Source: UBA7378 sp049611805 (GTDB lineage: Bacteria; Pseudomonadota; Alphaproteobacteria; RS24). Taken from it: a stretch of 64,000 nt of DNA. The DNA is taken from positions 68,732 to 132,731 of the forward strand of contig JBMZAX010000004.1 of the NCBI GenBank assembly GCA_049611805.1, written 5' to 3'. Positions 16,756 to 26,794 of this stretch are shown piece after piece; the first letter of the stretch is position 1; the number at the start of each line of letters is the position of its first letter. The notes under the pieces were generated by a model. The model made no database searches. It was not told where the DNA came from and saw only the letters and a list, made by a program, of their open reading frames with translations. The position numbers and the translations under genes are program-made.

Positions 16756-16995
16756 GGTCGAGGAACGGATTTCAGCAGAACATGGGTTAACAAAACGTTG
16801 CCGCCGCAAGGGGCGGGCAAAGCTCCGTTCAGCCGGGCGCACATGCGGAAGGCGCGCTATCGCTGGCGGCACGGGATTGCCAAGCGCAAATCCGACCCGC
16901 AAGACGGCTTGCGCATACCGCGAGGCCGCCGCGTGTCGCTCACTTTCCGGAGCCTGGCTTAAATCAGCCCGCCTCGCTTGGGGAAGGCGCGCCGG

Positions 16996-17013
16996 GTTTT
17001 CTGTTCAGAAAAC
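16996..17013 (-). terminator. Hairpin after the VWA gene
   Basis: GTTTTCTG and CAGAAAAC form a perfect 8-bp stem with a two-base loop, nine bases past the stop of the minus-strand VWA gene. No T run follows in the minus direction, so termination is only a guess. Confidence 0.3.
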
Positions 17014-17021
17014 GGGCGCTT

Positions 17022-18200
17022 TTACCCGCGGCTCAGTTCCTTCATCGCGTGGTCGAGGCCTTCCAGCGTGAGGGGGAACATGCGGTCGGCGAAAATCTGC
17101 TTGATGATTTGCAGGCTGGGCGTGTGTTCCCAATAGCGCTCGGCAATGGGGTTCAGCCAGACGCAGTTTTCGTAAATCTCCGTCACGCGCTGCAGCCAGA
17201 GGCCGCCGGCTTCTTCGTTCCAATGCTCAACCGAGCCGCCCTCATAGGTAATTTCATAAGGGCTCATTGAAGCATCGCCCACAAAGATGACCTTATAGTC
17301 GGACGGGTAGGTGTGCAGCACGTCCCATGTCGGCATTTTTTCGGTGTGGCGGCGGCGATTGTCTTTCCACACGCCTTCATAGAGGCAATTGTGGAAATAG
17401 AAATATTCCATGTTTTTGAACTCGGTGCGCGCGGCGGAAAACAGCTCCTCGCACAGGCGGATGTGGCTGTCCATCGAGCCGCCAATGTCGAAAAACACCA
17501 GCACTTTCACCTTGTTGCGGCGCTCGGCAATCAGCTTGATGTCGAGATAGCCGGCATTGGCCGTGGATTTGATGGTGTCGTCAAGGTCCAGCATATCGGC
17601 CTCGCCGTCGCGGGCGAATTTGCGCAGGCGGCGCAAGGCCACTTTGATGTTGCGCGTGCCCAGTTCAACACTGTCATCGAGGTTTTTATAGTCGCGCTTG
17701 TCCCAGACTTTGACGGCCTTGAAGTTTTTGTTTTTGTCCTGGCCGATGCGCACGCCTTCGGGGTTGTAGCCGTCGGCACCAAAGGGCGAGGTGCCGCCCG
17801 TGCCGATCCATTTATTGCCGCCTTCGTGGCGTTCGTCTTGTTCTTCGAGGCGCTTTTTCAGCTCCTCCATAATTTTTTCCCAGCCGCCGAGGGCTTCGAT
17901 CTCGGCCTTTTCCTCTTCCGTCAGGAATTTTTCCGTCAGGGTTTTCAGCCAGTCTTCGGGAATTTCGGCAATCTCGCCTTCGCCAAGGCTTTCCAGCCCT
18001 TTGAACACCTCGCCGAACACGCGGTCGAACTTGTCGAGATTGCGCTCGTCTTTCACCAGCGCGGCGCGCGAGAGATAGTAGAAATCTTCCACCTCATGCT
18101 CGATAACCTCGGCGTCCAGCGCCTCCAAAAGCGACAAATATTCGCGCAAAGACACCGGCACGGAATGGCGCTTCAGTTCGTGGAAAAAATTGACGAACAT
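17022..18200 (-). CDS. VWA domain protein, CoxE-like
   Basis: A 392-residue protein. The N-terminal half is charged and helical. The C-terminal half is a von Willebrand A domain with the metal-site motif DIGGS at residues 238-242 (Asp, Ser, Ser ligands). It begins MFVNFFHELKRHSVPVS, which is characteristic of the CoxE-like group that pairs with MoxR ATPases. Its start lies 16 bp after the stop of the MoxR gene. Family knowledge suggests a chaperone-like pair that matures or activates a partner, but no such partner (for example a molybdenum or copper enzyme) is encoded nearby. Confidence 0.85.
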   Translation of the reverse strand: MFVNFFHELKRHSVPVSLREYLSLLEALDAEVIEHEVEDFYYLSRAALVKDERNLDKFDRVFGEVFKGLESLGEGEIAEIPEDWLKTLTEKFLTEEEKAEIEALGGWEKIMEELKKRLEEQDERHEGGNKWIGTGGTSPFGADGYNPEGVRIGQDKNKNFKAVKVWDKRDYKNLDDSVELGTRNIKVALRRLRKFARDGEADMLDLDDTIKSTANAGYLDIKLIAERRNKVKVLVFFDIGGSMDSHIRLCEELFSAARTEFKNMEYFYFHNCLYEGVWKDNRRRHTEKMPTWDVLHTYPSDYKVIFVGDASMSPYEITYEGGSVEHWNEEAGGLWLQRVTEIYENCVWLNPIAERYWEHTPSLQIIKQIFADRMFPLTLEGLDHAMKELSRG

Positions 18201-18216
18201 ATCGGCTTAACCTCTG

Positions 18217-19068
18217 CTAATTGCGCTCGCGGCGGGCGAGAAACGCCAGACGCTCGAACAAGTGTACATCCTGCTCGTTCTTGATCAAGGCGCCGTGCAG
18301 CGGCGGAATGAGCTTGCCGGCGTCGTTTTCGCGCAAGGTTTCGGGGTCGATGTCTTCGTTCATCAACAGTTTCAGCCAGTCGAGCAATTCGGAAGTGGAG
18401 GGCTTTTTCTTCAGGCCCGGCACATCGCGCACTTCATAGAAGGAGCCAAGCGCGTTTTTCACCAGACGCTCTTTAATGTCGGGGTAATGCACATTGACGA
18501 TTTGCTGCATGGTGTCGGCATCGGGGAAGGCGATATAGTGGAAGAAACAGCGGCGCAGGAAAGCGTCGGGCAGTTCCTTTTCATTGTTCGAGGTGATGAT
18601 GACCAGCGGCCGCTTGGTGGCCTTAATGGTTTCGCCCGTCTCGTAAACGAAAAACTCCATGCGGTCGAGTTCCTGCAACAAATCGTTCGGAAATTCGATA
18701 TCGGCCTTGTCGATCTCGTCAATCAAAAGCACCACGCGCTCGTCCTGCTCAAAGGCTTCCCATAGCTTGCCTTTATTGATGTAGTTTTTCACATCCTTCA
18801 CGCGCTCGTCGCCCAGCTGGCTGTCGCGCAGGCGGGTGATGGCGTCATATTCGTAAAGGCCCTGCTGGGCTTTGGTGGTCGATTTGATGTGCCAGGTGAT
18901 GAGCTTCGTGCCAAGCGCGGCCGAAACTTCTTCGGCCAGCACCGTTTTGCCCGTGCCCGGCTCACCCTTGATGAGCAGGGGCCGCTCCAGCGTAAGCGCG
19001 GCGTTGACGGCGACACGCAAGTCTTCGGTAGCAATGTATTTTTCGGTGCCTTCAAATTTCGTTGACAT
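18217..19068 (-). CDS. MoxR-family AAA+ ATPase
   Basis: A 283-residue AAA+ protein. Walker A is GEPGTGKT at residues 35-42, Walker B is LLIDEIDKAD near 118-127, sensor 1 is ITSNNEKELPDAF, and an arginine pair follows in FLRRCFF. It is the short MoxR type. The ATG at 19066-19068 has GGGAAGA upstream; an ATG four codons earlier is less favoured. It is the upstream partner of the CoxE-like VWA gene in a two-gene operon. Confidence 0.9.
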   Translation of the reverse strand: MSTKFEGTEKYIATEDLRVAVNAALTLERPLLIKGEPGTGKTVLAEEVSAALGTKLITWHIKSTTKAQQGLYEYDAITRLRDSQLGDERVKDVKNYINKGKLWEAFEQDERVVLLIDEIDKADIEFPNDLLQELDRMEFFVYETGETIKATKRPLVIITSNNEKELPDAFLRRCFFHYIAFPDADTMQQIVNVHYPDIKERLVKNALGSFYEVRDVPGLKKKPSTSELLDWLKLLMNEDIDPETLRENDAGKLIPPLHGALIKNEQDVHLFERLAFLARRERN

Positions 19069-19238
19069 AGATCTTCCCATTAATTTTGGCGGTTCATTTT
19101 TGCCATTAATTTTACAAGCGGCGGCGGCTGCCGACCCCTATCCGGATATATTCGGGCAGAGCCTAAGGGCAAGCCAATAGTTGTGCAAGCGGAAAGCAAG
19201 CCCCAATAGGCGGCAATATAGGGTCTTGATTTTCGCGT

Positions 19239-19256
19239 GTTTACGTTTTAGTAAAC
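19239..19256 (+). promoter_or_regulatory. Inverted repeat in the dksA leader
   Basis: GTTTAC-GTTTTA-GTAAAC, a perfect 6-bp inverted repeat, lies 46 bp before the dksA start and could be an operator or a leader hairpin. The site is in the 234-bp divergent region between moxR and dksA. Confidence 0.3.
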
Positions 19257-19302
19257 GCCCCTCAAGAATTTGCGTCTTTTTTGACCAAAGAATGAGGTAG
19301 CT

Positions 19303-19719
19303 ATGGCAACCCGACTTCCAAAGGGCTACAGCCCCAACGAAGATGAACCCTTTATGAACGCGCGCCAGCGCGAGTATTTCCGCCGCAAATTGCAGGATTG
19401 GAAAGACGATATCGTCAAGGGCACGCGCGAGACCGTGAACGGCCTCAAAGCCGAAAGCAGCCAGCATCCCGACGAAAGCGACCGCGCGGCGGCCGAATCG
19501 GAAAAAGCGCTGGAACTGCGCACGCGCGACCGCCACCGCAAGCTGATCAACAAAATCGACTCGGCCCTGCGCCGCATTGACGACAAAACCTATGGCTATT
19601 GCGAAGATACCGGTGAGCCGATCAGCCTGAAGCGGCTGGAAGCGCGCCCCATCGCCACGCTGGGCCTTGAAGCACAAGAGCGCCACGAAAAGCGCGAGCG
19701 GGTTTATCGGGACGACTGA
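19303..19719 (+). CDS. dksA: RNA polymerase-binding transcription factor DksA
   Basis: A 138-residue DksA. The coiled-coil part (residues 30-95) carries the DESDRAAAESEKALELRTRD region with the tip acidic residues. The C-terminal zinc-finger fold keeps only Cys100; the other three ligand positions are Thr103, Gly121 and Ala124. Loss of the zinc cysteines is usual in alphaproteobacterial DksA. With ppGpp it would adjust rRNA and stress-gene transcription by binding the RNA polymerase secondary channel. It stands alone between moxR and recA. Confidence 0.93.
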   Translation: MATRLPKGYSPNEDEPFMNARQREYFRRKLQDWKDDIVKGTRETVNGLKAESSQHPDESDRAAAESEKALELRTRDRHRKLINKIDSALRRIDDKTYGYCEDTGEPISLKRLEARPIATLGLEAQERHEKRERVYRDD

Positions 19720-19834
19720 TTCTCGGCACAAGCCGGCAGCCGGGCAGGGCGCAAACCGTATCTTTTTTGCAAAGCCGACCGGAAACCCTACAAAATCAAC
19801 TGCTTAGCACTGACCAGATTTTTCTGGACAATGA

Positions 19835-19849
19835 GAACAAAATAAGAAC
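19835..19849 (+). promoter_or_regulatory. SOS (LexA) box of recA
   Basis: GAAC-N7-GAAC (GAACAAAATAAGAAC) is the exact alphaproteobacterial LexA operator, written on the strand complementary to GTTC-N7-GTTC. It lies 53 bp before the recA start, in the promoter zone, so recA should be LexA-repressed and damage-induced. Confidence 0.85.
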
Positions 19850-19901
19850 ATAATATCGTTATTGCCCCCTTTGGGCGGGCGTGAAATAACGGAGAGCGGA
19901 C

Positions 19902-21017
<1,116 letters not shown>

Positions 21018-21040
21018 GGGCATAGCCGTTCGTTTTCTCA

Positions 21041-21073
21041 AAGCCCGGTGCGGTGACGCGCCGGGCTTTTTTT
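21041..21073 (+). terminator. Rho-independent terminator of recA
   Basis: AAGCCCGG pairs with CCGGGCTT around a 12-base loop and runs directly into seven T residues, 23 bp past the recA stop. Confidence 0.9.
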
Positions 21074-21179
21074 GCGCCTTCTTTTTAGGCCTTTTTAGGG
21101 TGCCGATTTATCGTGCTTGTCGCGGCCCGCCAAGGGCGTTACAAACAGTGAGAGCCGAATTTTGGCCGGAGGGAAAAAA

Positions 21180-23846
21180 TTGTCTACGGGCATTGCCGAT
21201 ATCAGAAACAGTTTTCTGGATTATTTTGAGCGTCACCAACACACGCCTATTGCCTCCAGCCCGCTGGTGCCGCTCAATGATCCGACGCTTTTGTTCACCA
21301 ATGCGGGCATGGTGCCGTTCAAAAACTATTTCACGGGCCACGAACAACCCGACATGGCGCGTGCGGCGAGCGCGCAAAAATGTGTGCGTGCGGGCGGCAA
21401 GCATAATGACCTCGACAATGTCGGCTATACCGCGCGGCACCACACATTTTTTGAAATGCTGGGCAATTTTTCCTTCGGTGATTACTTCAAGGAAGAGGCG
21501 ATTTATTTTGCCTGGGAGTTTTTGACCCGCGAGCTGGGCTTGCCCGCCGACAAGCTTCTCGCCACGGTCTATTCGGAAGATGATGAAGCCTTCGGTCTGT
21601 GGCAGAAAATTGCCGGCCTTCCGGAAGAGCGCATTATTCGCATCGCAACCTCCGATAATTTCTGGTCGATGGGCGATACCGGACCTTGCGGGCCGTGTTC
21701 GGAAATATTTTACGATCACGGGCCCGAAATTGCCGGTGGGCCGCCGGGCAGTCCGGACGAAGACGGCGACAGATTTATCGAGATTTGGAACCTCGTTTTC
21801 ATGCAGTTCGAGCAGCGCGAAGACGGCACGCGCGTTGAGTTGCCCAAGCCCTCAATCGACACGGGAATGGGGCTCGAACGCATTGGCGCGGTATTGCAGG
21901 GACAGCACGACAATTACGATACGGATTTGATGGTGCATCTCATCGAGGCCTCAGCCGATCTTTCCAAACAGGCGGCAGATGGCGACCATCGCATGAGCCA
22001 CCGCGTCATTGCCGACCATTTGCGCGCGGCGTCTTTTCTCATTGCCGACGGTATTTTGCCGTCAAATGAAGGGCGCGGCTATGTGTTGCGGCGCATCATG
22101 CGGCGCGCCATGCGCCATGCCCACATGCTGGGCACCAAGGAACCGCTTTTGTGGCAATTATTCCCCGCATTGAAGAGCCAGATGGCCGCCGCCTATCCCG
22201 AACTGGAGCGCGCCGGTGCGTTGATTGTCGAAACCTTGCGGCATGAAGAAACCCGCTTTCGCGACATGCTGGGCCGCGGTTTGCGCCTGCTGGAAGACGA
22301 GATCGGCCGGATGCAGGGTCAAGAATTGGCCGGCGATGTTGCGTTTCGTCTCTATGACACTTACGGCTTCCCGCTTGATTTGACCCAAGACGCGCTGCGT
22401 GAACGCGGGCTGACGGTTGATACGACCGGCTTTGATGCGGCGATGGAAAAACAACGCGCCGAGGCGCGCGCCAATTGGTCGGGCTCGGGCAGCGAGGCCA
22501 CCGAAACAGTGTGGTTTGATTTGCGCAATACCCATGGTGCCACCGAATTTGTCGGCTATACGGCGACACAGGCTGAAGGCGTGGTGCAGGCCATTCGCGC
22601 CGATGGCGAACTGGTCGATACGGCCACGGCCGGACAGCAGGTTGACCTCATCATAAACCAAACGCCGTTTTACGCCGAAAGCGGCGGGCAGGTTGGCGAT
22701 ACGGGCGTTGTGACCAATGATGACGGGCTGGCAATAAACATCACGGATACGCGCAAGAAACTGGGCGATCTGCATGTTTTGTCGGGCGAGGTGACATCCG
22801 GCACGCTGGCGCAGAACACGCCGGTTTATCAAAAGGTTGATGATGTGCGCCGCGGCCATGTGCGCGCGCACCACAGCGCCACGCATTTATTGCATGAGGC
22901 GCTGCGGCGTGTGCTGGGTGCGCATGTCACGCAGAAAGGCTCGCTGGTCAGTGCCGAGCATTTGCGCTTTGACTTCAGCCATCCAAAGCCATTATCGGCG
23001 GAGGAGCTTTTTGAGGTCGAAAGCCTGGTCAATGCCATGATCCGCCGCAATGAAGAAGTGTCGACAAGGCTGATGACCCCGGATGAGGCGATTGAGGCGG
23101 GTGCGCTGGCACTGTTTGGCGAAAAATACGGCGAGGAAGTGCGCGTTTTGGCCATGGGCGGCGATGCGGAAAGCGCGCGCGGCGGGCATTTTTCGGTCGA
23201 ATTGTGCGGCGGCACGCATGTGCGGCGGCTGGGTGATATCGGCGTGTTCATTATCGGTCACGAAACCGCCATCGCATCGGGCATTCGCCGCATTGAAGCC
23301 TTTACCGGCAGGGCGGCGCTTGAATTCATTGCCGCGCGCGACCGGATTTTGCAGGCGACGACGGATTTGTTGAAAGTCAGTGCCGATGATGTGCCGACCC
23401 GTGTGGCGCGGCTTCTCGACGACCGCAAAAAACTCGACCGCGAACTTGCCGAAGCGACCAAGAAACTGGCTCTGGCGGGCGGCGGCGACGCGGGCGCGGG
23501 GGCTGATGACAGCGTGCGCGAACTGGCCGGCATTAAATTCATGTCGCGCGCGATTGACGGCCTGCCGGCCAAGCAATTGCGCGGGCTTGTTGATGAAGGC
23601 AAAAAGCAGATCGGCAGCGGGGTTGTGGCTTTTGTCGGCATTGACGGGGCCAAGGCCGGCCTTGCCGTGGGTGTGACAGCCGACCTGACCGACAGGTTCG
23701 ACGCGGTTGAGCTTGTCAAAGTCGGTGCCGATTTGCTGGGCGGCAGCGGCGGCGGCGGGCGACCCGATATGGCCCAGGCCGGTGGCAATGACACCAGCGC
23801 GGCCAGCGCTGCGCTTGAAGCGATTGCCGGTAAAATATCAGCTTAA
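21180..23846 (+). CDS. alaS: Alanyl-tRNA synthetase
   Basis: An 888-residue AlaRS. Class II motif regions include TNAGMVPFKNYF, the editing-domain HxxxH is HHSATH, and the zinc-like CGGTH motif is in VELCGGTHVRRLGD. A C-terminal DHHA1 domain ends GGGRPDMAQAGGND. The start was set at a TTG (21180-21182) because GGAGGG lies six bases upstream and the family sequence starts STGIADIRNSF; the ATG 21 codons earlier has no such site. It charges tRNA-Ala and hydrolyses misacylated Ser/Gly products. Confidence 0.95.
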   Translation: MSTGIADIRNSFLDYFERHQHTPIASSPLVPLNDPTLLFTNAGMVPFKNYFTGHEQPDMARAASAQKCVRAGGKHNDLDNVGYTARHHTFFEMLGNFSFGDYFKEEAIYFAWEFLTRELGLPADKLLATVYSEDDEAFGLWQKIAGLPEERIIRIATSDNFWSMGDTGPCGPCSEIFYDHGPEIAGGPPGSPDEDGDRFIEIWNLVFMQFEQREDGTRVELPKPSIDTGMGLERIGAVLQGQHDNYDTDLMVHLIEASADLSKQAADGDHRMSHRVIADHLRAASFLIADGILPSNEGRGYVLRRIMRRAMRHAHMLGTKEPLLWQLFPALKSQMAAAYPELERAGALIVETLRHEETRFRDMLGRGLRLLEDEIGRMQGQELAGDVAFRLYDTYGFPLDLTQDALRERGLTVDTTGFDAAMEKQRAEARANWSGSGSEATETVWFDLRNTHGATEFVGYTATQAEGVVQAIRADGELVDTATAGQQVDLIINQTPFYAESGGQVGDTGVVTNDDGLAINITDTRKKLGDLHVLSGEVTSGTLAQNTPVYQKVDDVRRGHVRAHHSATHLLHEALRRVLGAHVTQKGSLVSAEHLRFDFSHPKPLSAEELFEVESLVNAMIRRNEEVSTRLMTPDEAIEAGALALFGEKYGEEVRVLAMGGDAESARGGHFSVELCGGTHVRRLGDIGVFIIGHETAIASGIRRIEAFTGRAALEFIAARDRILQATTDLLKVSADDVPTRVARLLDDRKKLDRELAEATKKLALAGGGDAGAGADDSVRELAGIKFMSRAIDGLPAKQLRGLVDEGKKQIGSGVVAFVGIDGAKAGLAVGVTADLTDRFDAVELVKVGADLLGGSGGGGRPDMAQAGGNDTSAASAALEAIAGKISA

Positions 23847-23892
23847 AATTTCTTCCGAAAACCAAAAGGCGGGTTTTACTGCGCCGACAGAT

Positions 23893-25113
23893 TTATTGCG
23901 CCGATAGGGCGGCTTCCAGATTTTCGTTTACCTTGTCCAGAAAGCCTTCAGTGCTGAGCCAGTCCTGTTGTGTGCCAACCAGCAAAGCGAGGTCTTTGGT
24001 CATGGAGCCGCGCTCAACCGTCGATACGCAAACCTTTTCCAGCGTGGTGGCAAAATGTTTCAGCTTGTCATTGCCGTCAATTTCAGCCCGCTTTGAAAGT
24101 CCGCGCGTCCAGGCAAATATTGACGCGATTGAGTTGGTCGAGGTTTCCTCGCCGCGCTGATGCGCCCGATAATGGCGCGTCACCGTGCCGTGCGCGGCCT
24201 CGGCTTCAATGGTTTTGCCATCCGGCGTCAGCAGAACCGATGTCATCAGCCCCAGCGAACCGAAGCCTTGGGCCACCGTGTCGGATTGCACATCGCCGTC
24301 ATAATTTTTGCACGCCCAGACAAATTTGCCCGACCATTTCAGCGCCGCTGCCACCATATCGTCGATCAGGCGGTGCTCGTAATCAATGTTTTGGGCCTCA
24401 AATTTGTCTTTGAATTCAGTGTCAAAAACCTCCTGAAACAGGTCTTTGAAGCGGCCGTCATAGGCTTTCATAATGGTGTTTTTGGTCGACAGATAGAGCG
24501 GCCATTTCAGGTCGAGCGCGTAGAGCATACAGGCGCGGGCGAAATCGCGAATGCTCTCGTCCAGATTATACATGCTCATGGCGACCCCGCCGCCGGGGAA
24601 GTCAAAAACCTCGAAGTCTTTGGTTTCGCTGCCATCTTCGGCTTCCCAGCGCATGGTGAGCTTGCCCTTGCCGGGCACAACGAAATCCGTCGCGCGATAC
24701 TGGTCGCCAAACGCATGACGCCCGATGACGATCGGGTCGGTCCAGCCGGGCACCAGCCGCGGCACATTCGAGCAGATGATGGGCTGGCGGAAAACCGTGC
24801 CGCCCAGAATATTCCGAATCGTGCCATTGGGCGAACGGTACATGCGCTTCAGATTGAACTCTTCGACGCGGGCCTCATCCGGTGTGATGGTTGCGCATTT
24901 GACGCCCACCCCAATGTCGAGAATGGCATTGGCCGCATCCACGGTTATGTGGTCTTCCGTTTCGTCGCGGCTTTCCATGCCGAGGTCGTAATATTTGAGG
25001 TCAATATCAAGATAGGGGGTGATCAGCTTGTCCTTGATCATCTGCCAGATGATGCGAGTCATTTCATCACCGTCGAGTTCGACGATGGGGTTTTCTACCT
25101 TGATTTTTGTCAT
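23893..25113 (-). CDS. icd: Isocitrate dehydrogenase, NADP-dependent, eukaryote-like type
   Basis: A 406-residue enzyme of the homodimeric type also found in mitochondria. It begins MTKIKVENPIVELDGDEMTR. Substrate-binding serine/arginine segment YRSPNGTIRN and the metal-binding DDMVAAALK and NYDGDVQSD are present, and AHGTVTRHYR is near the NADP site. It oxidatively decarboxylates isocitrate to 2-oxoglutarate. The ATG at 25111-25113 fits the family start. The gene is convergent with alaS and divergent from trmJ. Confidence 0.96.
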   Translation of the reverse strand: MTKIKVENPIVELDGDEMTRIIWQMIKDKLITPYLDIDLKYYDLGMESRDETEDHITVDAANAILDIGVGVKCATITPDEARVEEFNLKRMYRSPNGTIRNILGGTVFRQPIICSNVPRLVPGWTDPIVIGRHAFGDQYRATDFVVPGKGKLTMRWEAEDGSETKDFEVFDFPGGGVAMSMYNLDESIRDFARACMLYALDLKWPLYLSTKNTIMKAYDGRFKDLFQEVFDTEFKDKFEAQNIDYEHRLIDDMVAAALKWSGKFVWACKNYDGDVQSDTVAQGFGSLGLMTSVLLTPDGKTIEAEAAHGTVTRHYRAHQRGEETSTNSIASIFAWTRGLSKRAEIDGNDKLKHFATTLEKVCVSTVERGSMTKDLALLVGTQQDWLSTEGFLDKVNENLEAALSAQ

Positions 25114-25205
25114 GATGAGTGCCCTTTTTGCTTGAGACACAATAACATTTTCAGCGATTTGCTCAAAGCCTATCTTTGAATTATTGATGATGTATGAAGG
25201 AAAAT

Positions 25206-26045
25206 ATGCCCAAAATTCAATCTCCTGCAATCATTCTCGTCGGCGCGCAGCTGGGCGAGAATATCGGCACGGTCGCCCGCGCCATGTTGAATTTCGGCCT
25301 GACGGATTTGCGTCTTGTGCGTCCGCGCCCGAACTGGCAGGTGGAGCGCGCGCGAAAAGCTGCCGCCGGGGCGGAAAGTCTGATCGACAATCGCGCCATG
25401 TTTGACACGGTCGCCGAGGCAACCGCCGATCTCGGTTTTGTGGTGGCAACCACGGCGCGTTTGCGCGATATGGTGAAGCCCGTCATGACGCCTGCGCATC
25501 TGGGGCAACAAATGCGTACCCAAGCGCATGAGACCGGAACCAAAAGCGGTGTGCTGTTCGGCCCCGAACGCACCGGCCTCGACAATGAAGATATTTCGCT
25601 TGCCGACGCCATTTGCCGTGTGCCCCTCAACCCCGATTTTTCCTCGCTCAATCTGGCCCAAGCCGTATTGCTTATCGGTTATGAGTGGTTTCAGACGGCA
25701 GATGCCACGCCGTCGGCGCAGTTGCCCGTGCCCGATACACGGCCTGCCACGCGCGCCGAGCTGCATGGCATGTTTGCACATTTCGAGGCGGCGCTGGATG
25801 CCGCCGGTTTTCTGGCGCCGCCGGAAAAAAAGCCCGCCATGGCCCGCAATTTGCGCAATATGTTTCATCGCGCCAGCCTGACAGAGCAGGATGTTCGTAC
25901 ATTCCGGGGTGTCATTAACGCACTTTTGCGCTGGCCGCGCGGGGCTGACGACCGCCTCATCAAGCCGCGTGTCGCAGCCATTTCCAAGGGCGGGACAGAC
26001 CCCGGCGCAGGCGATGACGCACCCTCCGCCGATGATGGGGCGTGA
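25206..26045 (+). CDS. trmJ: tRNA (cytidine/uridine-2'-O-)-methyltransferase TrmJ
   Basis: A 279-residue SPOUT methyltransferase. The start region AIILVGAQLGENIGTVARAM contains the conserved Asn-Ile-Gly-Ala/Thr-Ala-Arg pattern. The knot motifs are VLFGPERTGLDNEDI and the later LNLAQAVLLIGYEW. These enzymes methylate the 2'-hydroxyl of position 32 in certain tRNAs. ATG 25206 follows GAAGGA at four bases and is favoured over ATG 25194. The C-terminal helical extension (FRGVINALLRWPRG) is typical of TrmJ rather than TrmL. Confidence 0.88.
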   Translation: MPKIQSPAIILVGAQLGENIGTVARAMLNFGLTDLRLVRPRPNWQVERARKAAAGAESLIDNRAMFDTVAEATADLGFVVATTARLRDMVKPVMTPAHLGQQMRTQAHETGTKSGVLFGPERTGLDNEDISLADAICRVPLNPDFSSLNLAQAVLLIGYEWFQTADATPSAQLPVPDTRPATRAELHGMFAHFEAALDAAGFLAPPEKKPAMARNLRNMFHRASLTEQDVRTFRGVINALLRWPRGADDRLIKPRVAAISKGGTDPGAGDDAPSADDGA

Positions 26046-26079
26046 CCCGCAAAAGCGCGCAAATATCCCCAAATACCCT

Positions 26080-26107
26080 TTGACAACACTCCGATTGTGC
26101 TTATATT
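26080..26107 (+). promoter_or_regulatory. Promoter of rpsD
   Basis: TTGACA (26080-26085) and TATATT (26102-26107) are separated by 16 bp, 64 bp before the rpsD start. This is the best sigma-70-type match I noticed in the window, as expected for a ribosomal protein gene. Confidence 0.75.
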
Positions 26108-26170
26108 GCGCCGAACTGCGAGACGCGTTCTCGCTTTTTTGTTTGCAAAAAGATTTGAGGATCGCGCCGC

Positions 26171-26791
26171 ATGAGCAAGCGCATATCGACAAAATATAAA
26201 ATCGATCGCCGGATCGGAGAAAATATCTGGGGACGCCCGAAAAGCCCCGTAAATCGCCGCGATTACGGCCCCGGCCAGCACGGTCAGCGTCGCCGTGGCA
26301 AATTGTCGGATTTCGGTCTGCAATTGCGCGCCAAACAAAAGCTCAAAGGCCATTATGGTAATATTACCGAGAAGCAGTTTCGCGGCATTTATGCCGAAGC
26401 TGTGCGCGTGAAGGGCGACACCAGCGAAAATCTGGTCGGTCTGCTGGAATCGCGTCTGGATGCGGTGGTGTACCGCGCCAAATTCGTTACCACGGTGTTT
26501 GCCGCGCGCCAGTTTGTGAACCACGGCCATGTCATGGTCAATGGGCGCCGGTGCAATATTCCAAGCCGCCGTTTGAAAATCGGCGATGTGGTGGAAATTC
26601 GTGAAAAGTCACGCACGCTCAATATTGTTCTGGAAGCTATCCAAAATGCCGAGCGCGAAGTGCCCGAATATATCGATGTTGACCACAATAAGCTGACAGC
26701 GCGCCTGACGGCGGTGCCACAATTGGCCGATGTGCCTTATGCGGTTCAGATGGAACCGAATCTTGTGGTCGAATTTTACTCGCGCAATTAG
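26171..26791 (+). CDS. rpsD: 30S ribosomal protein S4
   Basis: A 206-residue S4. The N-terminal domain carries NRRDYGPGQHGQRRRGKLSD (about residues 33-52), and the S4 RNA-binding domain follows near 95-155 (LLESRLDAVVYRAKF, ARQFVNHGHVMVNGRR). It nucleates assembly of the 30S body by binding 16S rRNA. It stands apart from the main ribosomal operons with its own promoter, as is usual in alphaproteobacteria. Confidence 0.98.
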   Translation: MSKRISTKYKIDRRIGENIWGRPKSPVNRRDYGPGQHGQRRRGKLSDFGLQLRAKQKLKGHYGNITEKQFRGIYAEAVRVKGDTSENLVGLLESRLDAVVYRAKFVTTVFAARQFVNHGHVMVNGRRCNIPSRRLKIGDVVEIREKSRTLNIVLEAIQNAEREVPEYIDVDHNKLTARLTAVPQLADVPYAVQMEPNLVVEFYSRN

Positions 26792-26794
26792 ATT

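Larger units (their letters stand above)
16474..17021. other. 548-bp repeat-rich intergenic region
   Basis: No convincing gene. The left half holds two copies of an inverted-repeat element about 187 bp apart, plus direct repeats of CCCCGACATGAAACCTCACC at about 16558 and 16608. A small palindrome CGACCC-TG-GGGTCG lies near 16747-16760. The right half (16760-17000) is GC-rich with only shadow-like frames. An 8-bp hairpin stands next to the end of the VWA gene. Confidence 0.7.

Noticed and set aside
16573..16902. Minus-strand frame of 109 codons in the repeat-rich gap
   Set aside because: It runs through the repeat elements, starts without a ribosome-binding site and resembles the spurious frames that intergenic palindromes create in GC-rich genomes.
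17022..18200. Cobalt chelatase subunit CobT
   Set aside because: The protein has a VWA domain, but its start (MFVNFFHELKRHSVPVS) and its MoxR partner fit the CoxE-like group instead, and no cobalamin genes are near.
24160..25179. Plus-strand frame opposite icd
   Set aside because: Shadow of the icd coding strand; composition and lack of motifs show no real protein.
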